Source: Actinotalea alkalitolerans (GTDB taxonomy: Bacteria; Actinomycetota; Actinomycetes; Actinomycetales; Cellulomonadaceae). From it: a stretch of DNA of 64,000 bases. This document shows positions 61,304 through 64,000 of the stretch, in pieces. Numbering within the stretch: position 1 is the stretch's first letter; every line of letters starts with the position of its first letter. The notes beneath the pieces are model-generated. The model saw nothing but the letters and a program-made list of their open reading frames with translations. It had not been told where the DNA came from and did no database searches. The translations under genes and the position numbers were made by a program. The DNA is taken from assembly GCF_023369855.1 (NCBI RefSeq), contig NZ_JAMBPP010000005.1, forward strand, positions 62,001 through 126,000, written 5' to 3'.

Positions 61304-61330
61304 TGATCGACCGGCGCGGACCCGAGTTGA
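61304..61330 (-). promoter_or_regulatory. Flagellar sigma-like promoter of the EAL-HDOD gene
   Basis: On the minus strand, TCAA (61330-61327), 15 bases, then GTCGATCA (61311-61304), close to TAAA-N15-GCCGATAA. It lies 31 bp upstream of GTG 61272 with its ribosome site between, in a flagellar gene block. Confidence 0.6.
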
Positions 61331-61340
61331 CGACTCCCGA

Positions 61341-61802
61341 TCAGGAAGTTGAGCCACCGGCCGTGAGGGGCGCTCGCAGCGGCCACTCGTCGCTCTCGAG
61401 CACGACCTGCAGGGCGCGTCCGGTGCCGGGGTGGAGCACCACGGGGGCCAGCAGGTTCGCTGTGGGCGGCGCGTCGTCCTGCGCGGGACGCACCACGACG
61501 AGCAGGACGGCCTCGTCGGCGGTCAGGTCCAGGGCGGCCAGGGCGGTGGGGTCGATGTCGGGGGAGTACTGCGGGAAGTACGGCTGCGGCGCGATGACGA
61601 ACAGACGCACGTCAGGCTGCTCGGTGCTGCGCAGCGCGAAGAGCAGCCCGGCCTCGTCCAGGGCCGTGAGGGTGAAGGAGCGCAGCCCCATCATCCCCAG
61701 CGGGGGCTCGACGAAGTCCAGGACGGCCGTCACCGGGCGGGTGGGAAGCGCGGTCGATGCCGGTGTGGTGTCGGTGGTGCGGACGGCGACCATGGCGCTC
61801 AT
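61341..61802 (-). CDS. fliW: Flagellar assembly factor FliW
   Basis: A 153-residue protein with the FliW pattern: LDFVEPPLGMMGLRSFTLTA, then DVRLFVIAPQPYFPQYSPDI, and a C-terminal NLLAPVVLHPGTGRALQVVL. FliW binds flagellin and the CsrA protein, linking flagellin supply to translation. Its ATG overlaps the flgL stop by 4 bp, so it is the last gene of a flgK-flgL-fliW unit. No csrA gene follows directly in the window, although fliW and csrA are often adjacent. Confidence 0.93.
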   Translation of the reverse strand: MSAMVAVRTTDTTPASTALPTRPVTAVLDFVEPPLGMMGLRSFTLTALDEAGLLFALRSTEQPDVRLFVIAPQPYFPQYSPDIDPTALAALDLTADEAVLLVVVRPAQDDAPPTANLLAPVVLHPGTGRALQVVLESDEWPLRAPLTAGGSTS

Positions 61803-62683
61803 CGCAGGAAGTCCATCAGGGTGGGCTGGAGCACCCGGGCGGTGGCGCCGAGCGCCCCCTGGTACGCGACTTCCTGCATCTGGAGCTCCACGATGATCTC
61901 GGCGAGGTCGATGTCCTCGATGGCGGACAGCTGGGACTTGACGTCCATGAGCGTCTTCTGGATCGAGGACTGGGCGGTGGTGATCTGGCCGTAGCGCGAG
62001 CCGACGCCGCCGAGCTCGCCGAGGATGGCGCGCTGGTGGGTGTCGAGCTCGGCCAGGCGCGGCCCGACCTCGACACCGTTGCGCAGGTCGGCCGCGATCC
62101 CGTCCAGGAGGGCGAAGACCGAGGCCGCACCCTCGCCGAATATCTTGCTGCCGTCAGCGTCGGCCCGGACGGTGATGTCCGGGGCGATGCGCCGCTCGAC
62201 GGTGCCGGAGGATCCGTTGAAGTCGTAGGTGCCCGAGGCGAAGGCGGTCGCCGCGCTCGAGGTGCCAGCGAAGACCGACCGCCCCAGGTAGGAGGTGTTG
62301 GCCTGGCTGAGCATCGCGTCGCGGATGCCCTCGATCTCGATCGCGATCGCCTCGCGGCCGGTCTGGTTCAACGCACCCGAGTTGGCACCTTGGACGGTGA
62401 GGTCGCGTGCGCGGCGCAGCGAGGCCAGCGAGGTGTTGAGGGTCGAGTCGATGGTCGCGAGCCACGCGGCGCCGTCGTCGGCGTTGCGAGCGAACTGCTC
62501 GGTGGCGCGCTGGCTCGCCCTCAGCTGCAGGGCCTGTGCGGTGCCGCCCGGGTCGTCCGAGGGCTTGGTGATGACCTTGCCGCCCGACATCTTGTTCTGC
62601 AGGTCGGACATCTTGCCGAGGTTCATCTGCAGGTTCGCCAGGCTGGTGCGCTGCACCGTCTGGTGGGTCACGCGGTTGATCAT
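61799..62683 (-). CDS. flgL: Flagellar hook-associated protein 3 FlgL
   Basis: A 294-residue flagellin-like junction protein: MINRVTHQTVQRTSLANLQM at the N-terminus, KVITKPSDDPGGTAQALQLR, and a C-terminal helix (AEIIVELQMQEVAYQGALGA). These coiled-coil ends pack in the filament junction between hook and flagellin. It starts 3 bp after the flgK stop and overlaps fliW. Length and motifs fit FlgL rather than flagellin. Confidence 0.95.
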   Translation of the reverse strand: MINRVTHQTVQRTSLANLQMNLGKMSDLQNKMSGGKVITKPSDDPGGTAQALQLRASQRATEQFARNADDGAAWLATIDSTLNTSLASLRRARDLTVQGANSGALNQTGREAIAIEIEGIRDAMLSQANTSYLGRSVFAGTSSAATAFASGTYDFNGSSGTVERRIAPDITVRADADGSKIFGEGAASVFALLDGIAADLRNGVEVGPRLAELDTHQRAILGELGGVGSRYGQITTAQSSIQKTLMDVKSQLSAIEDIDLAEIIVELQMQEVAYQGALGATARVLQPTLMDFLR

Positions 62684-62686
62684 GGC

Positions 62687-64000
62687 TTATCTCCCGACCA
62701 CGCCGGTGCGATTGATGAGGACGTCGAGCATCTGGTCGATCGTGGTGAGCACGCGTGCCGCGCCCTCGTAGGCCCGCTGGTAGGCCAGCATGCTCACCAT
62801 CTCCTCATCCAGATCGACGCTCGACTGGGAGAGTTGAAGGTTCTGGGCCGTCGCGCGTGAGACCTCGCTGACGTCGGCCCGCTGGCCGGCCGCTCGGGTC
62901 TGCACCCCGAGGTCGACGACGAAGCTGCGCCAGGCCTCGTCCGGGCCGCCGGTGACGGTGGAGAGCTGGGAGATCTTGTCGGCGATCGAGCCGTCGTAGT
63001 CGCCTTCGCCGACGGCGCCGGCGCCGATGTGGTCGGGGTCGGTGATCGCCACCGAGAGGCTGATCGCCTCGGGCTCGCCCACCACGAGGGCGAAGAACTG
63101 ACGGCCGGCCGCGCCGTCCAAGCCGTGGCCGGTCATGTGGACCGGATTGACGGTCTCGTGCAGCGCCTTCGCGATGCCGTTCCACGACTTCGCGGCCTTG
63201 TCGAGCATGCCGTCGGGAGCCAAGTTGGCGACGTGGCTCGCGAGCTTGCCGCCCTCGAGGGTGAGCGACGTCGGGGGCGTACCCGTCCAGGCGAGCCTGA
63301 CCTGCTGAGCGGTGTCAGCGGTCGCGGCGCTCATGGTGAACGCCCCGGCGGCCTCGATCGCGTTCGCCTTGACCCCACGGACCAGGGCGTTGCCCGCGAC
63401 CATGACGTCCATGGTGCCGTCCGCGCGCTCACGCCCGGTGGCGCCGACCAGGGCCGAGAGCTTGGTGACGAGCTCGTTGCGCTGGTCGATCAGCTCGTTG
63501 GCCGAGCCGCCCGAGACGGTGATCCCACGGATGCTCTCGTTGAGCCGTGCGACGGCCGAGGCGGTGGTGTTGACCTCGGTGACGAGGGTCTCGGTCTCGG
63601 TGCGCAGCTGGTTCCACTGCGTCTCGACCGCGCGGTAGCCGCTGGCGATCTGGTCGACGAGGGCGTTGGCGTCGCCGAGCAGCACGTTGCGGGCCGCGGC
63701 GTCGTCGGTCTTGTTGCCGACGTCCTGCCACCCGGTCCAGAACCGCTGGAGCTGGGAGGCCAGGCCCGTCGAGGTGGGCTCGCTGATGGTCGACTCGAGC
63801 CGGCTGAACGCGGTGGCGCGTGCGGCCTGGAAGCTGGCGTTGGAGGTCTCGGCGCGCACCCGGGCGTCGAGGAACACGTCGCCCATGCGGGTCAGGCTGG
63901 TCACGTTGACGCCGTTGCCGGCCATGGTCCGCGAGGAGTGCATGGACGGGGCGGAGAGCGCCTGCACAGCGGTCAGGTTGGCCCGCTGGCGGGTGTACCC
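62687..64000 (-). CDS. flgK: Flagellar hook-associated protein 1 FlgK (5' end beyond window)
   Basis: An open frame of 438 codons from the window edge to TAA 62687. The visible start GYTRQRANLTAVQ lies just inside the normal N-terminus, so about 30-40 residues are missing. It has the FlgK middle region (GLASQLQRFWTGWQDVGNKT, NELIDQRNELVTKLSALVGA) and the conserved C-terminus (SSVDLDEEMVSMLAYQRAYE to VLTTIDQMLDVLINRTGVVG). It caps the hook for filament attachment and is co-transcribed with flgL and fliW. Confidence 0.96.
   Translation of the reverse strand, partial: GYTRQRANLTAVQALSAPSMHSSRTMAGNGVNVTSLTRMGDVFLDARVRAETSNASFQAARATAFSRLESTISEPTSTGLASQLQRFWTGWQDVGNKTDDAAARNVLLGDANALVDQIASGYRAVETQWNQLRTETETLVTEVNTTASAVARLNESIRGITVSGGSANELIDQRNELVTKLSALVGATGRERADGTMDVMVAGNALVRGVKANAIEAAGAFTMSAATADTAQQVRLAWTGTPPTSLTLEGGKLASHVANLAPDGMLDKAAKSWNGIAKALHETVNPVHMTGHGLDGAAGRQFFALVVGEPEAISLSVAITDPDHIGAGAVGEGDYDGSIADKISQLSTVTGGPDEAWRSFVVDLGVQTRAAGQRADVSEVSRATAQNLQLSQSSVDLDEEMVSMLAYQRAYEGAARVLTTIDQMLDVLINRTGVVGR

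Overview
The window is high-GC (roughly 70%) chromosomal DNA from a flagellated actinobacterium. The actinobacterial signs are an fhaA-fhaB-pstP cluster next to tRNA-Leu, a mycothiol-dependent formaldehyde dehydrogenase, BldC-type regulators, a CGNR-type regulator and many leaderless promoters. The flagellar genes fliW-flgL-flgK point to a motile member of Micrococcales, in the style of Cellulomonas, Oerskovia or Sanguibacter. That placement is inference from gene content; I could not search a database.

Layout. 1-2410: PP2C phosphatase (cut by the window edge), fhaB, fhaA, tRNA-Leu(CAG) and a strong terminator. 2.5-6.1 kb: a DUF4389 protein, then a sulfide/persulfide detoxification operon (rhodanese, persulfide dioxygenase-rhodanese, TauE exporter) behind a CsoR/CstR-like operator. 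6.1-11.1 kb: assorted single genes (FAD oxidoreductase, a membrane-anchored HExxH protein, STAS protein, pRiA4b ORF-3 family protein). 11.1-19.2 kb: two NarL-type two-component systems, a hipBA toxin-antitoxin module with a very clear operator-promoter, and an ABC-2 exporter. 19.3-23.2 kb: hemolysin III, a lipoprotein, a MerR-controlled pair and an HNH endonuclease. 23.3-28.3 kb: a peptide/nickel-type ABC importer behind a Fur/Zur-like box. 28.3-31.1 kb: the mycothiol formaldehyde pathway pair and an AraC regulator. 31.2-36.1 kb: a large DUF5107-TPR protein, then a less GC-biased pocket with a secreted DUF2599 protein and a 52-residue membrane protein. 36.2-48.8 kb: transporters, a glyoxalase-deaminase fusion, a CoA-transferase/thiolase operon, a soluble zinc-binding chemoreceptor, an SDR and an AspT-type permease. 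48.8-57.6 kb: a LacI-controlled operon for uptake and hydrolysis of beta-galactosides with two GH42 enzymes. 57.6-58.4 kb: the most striking locus, described next. 58.5-64 kb: a DUF1206 protein, methylglyoxal synthase, a degenerate EAL-HDOD protein, fliW, flgL and flgK (cut by the edge).

The standout is a tandem duplication of an approximately 404-bp unit (57574-57976 and 58001-58404). Each copy holds, in transcription order, a perfect Crp/GlxR-type site (TGTGA-N6-TCACA), a flagellar-sigma-like promoter (TCAA-N16 followed by a GCCGATAA-like -10), an RNA leader with all the hallmarks of a cyclic-di-GMP-I (GEMM-I) riboswitch, and a BldC-like small DNA-binding protein. This would join cAMP, flagellar sigma and c-di-GMP inputs on a developmental-type regulator, close to flagellar genes and an EAL-HDOD protein. 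Similar flagellar-sigma-like promoters precede the EAL-HDOD gene and, less clearly, the chemoreceptor gene.
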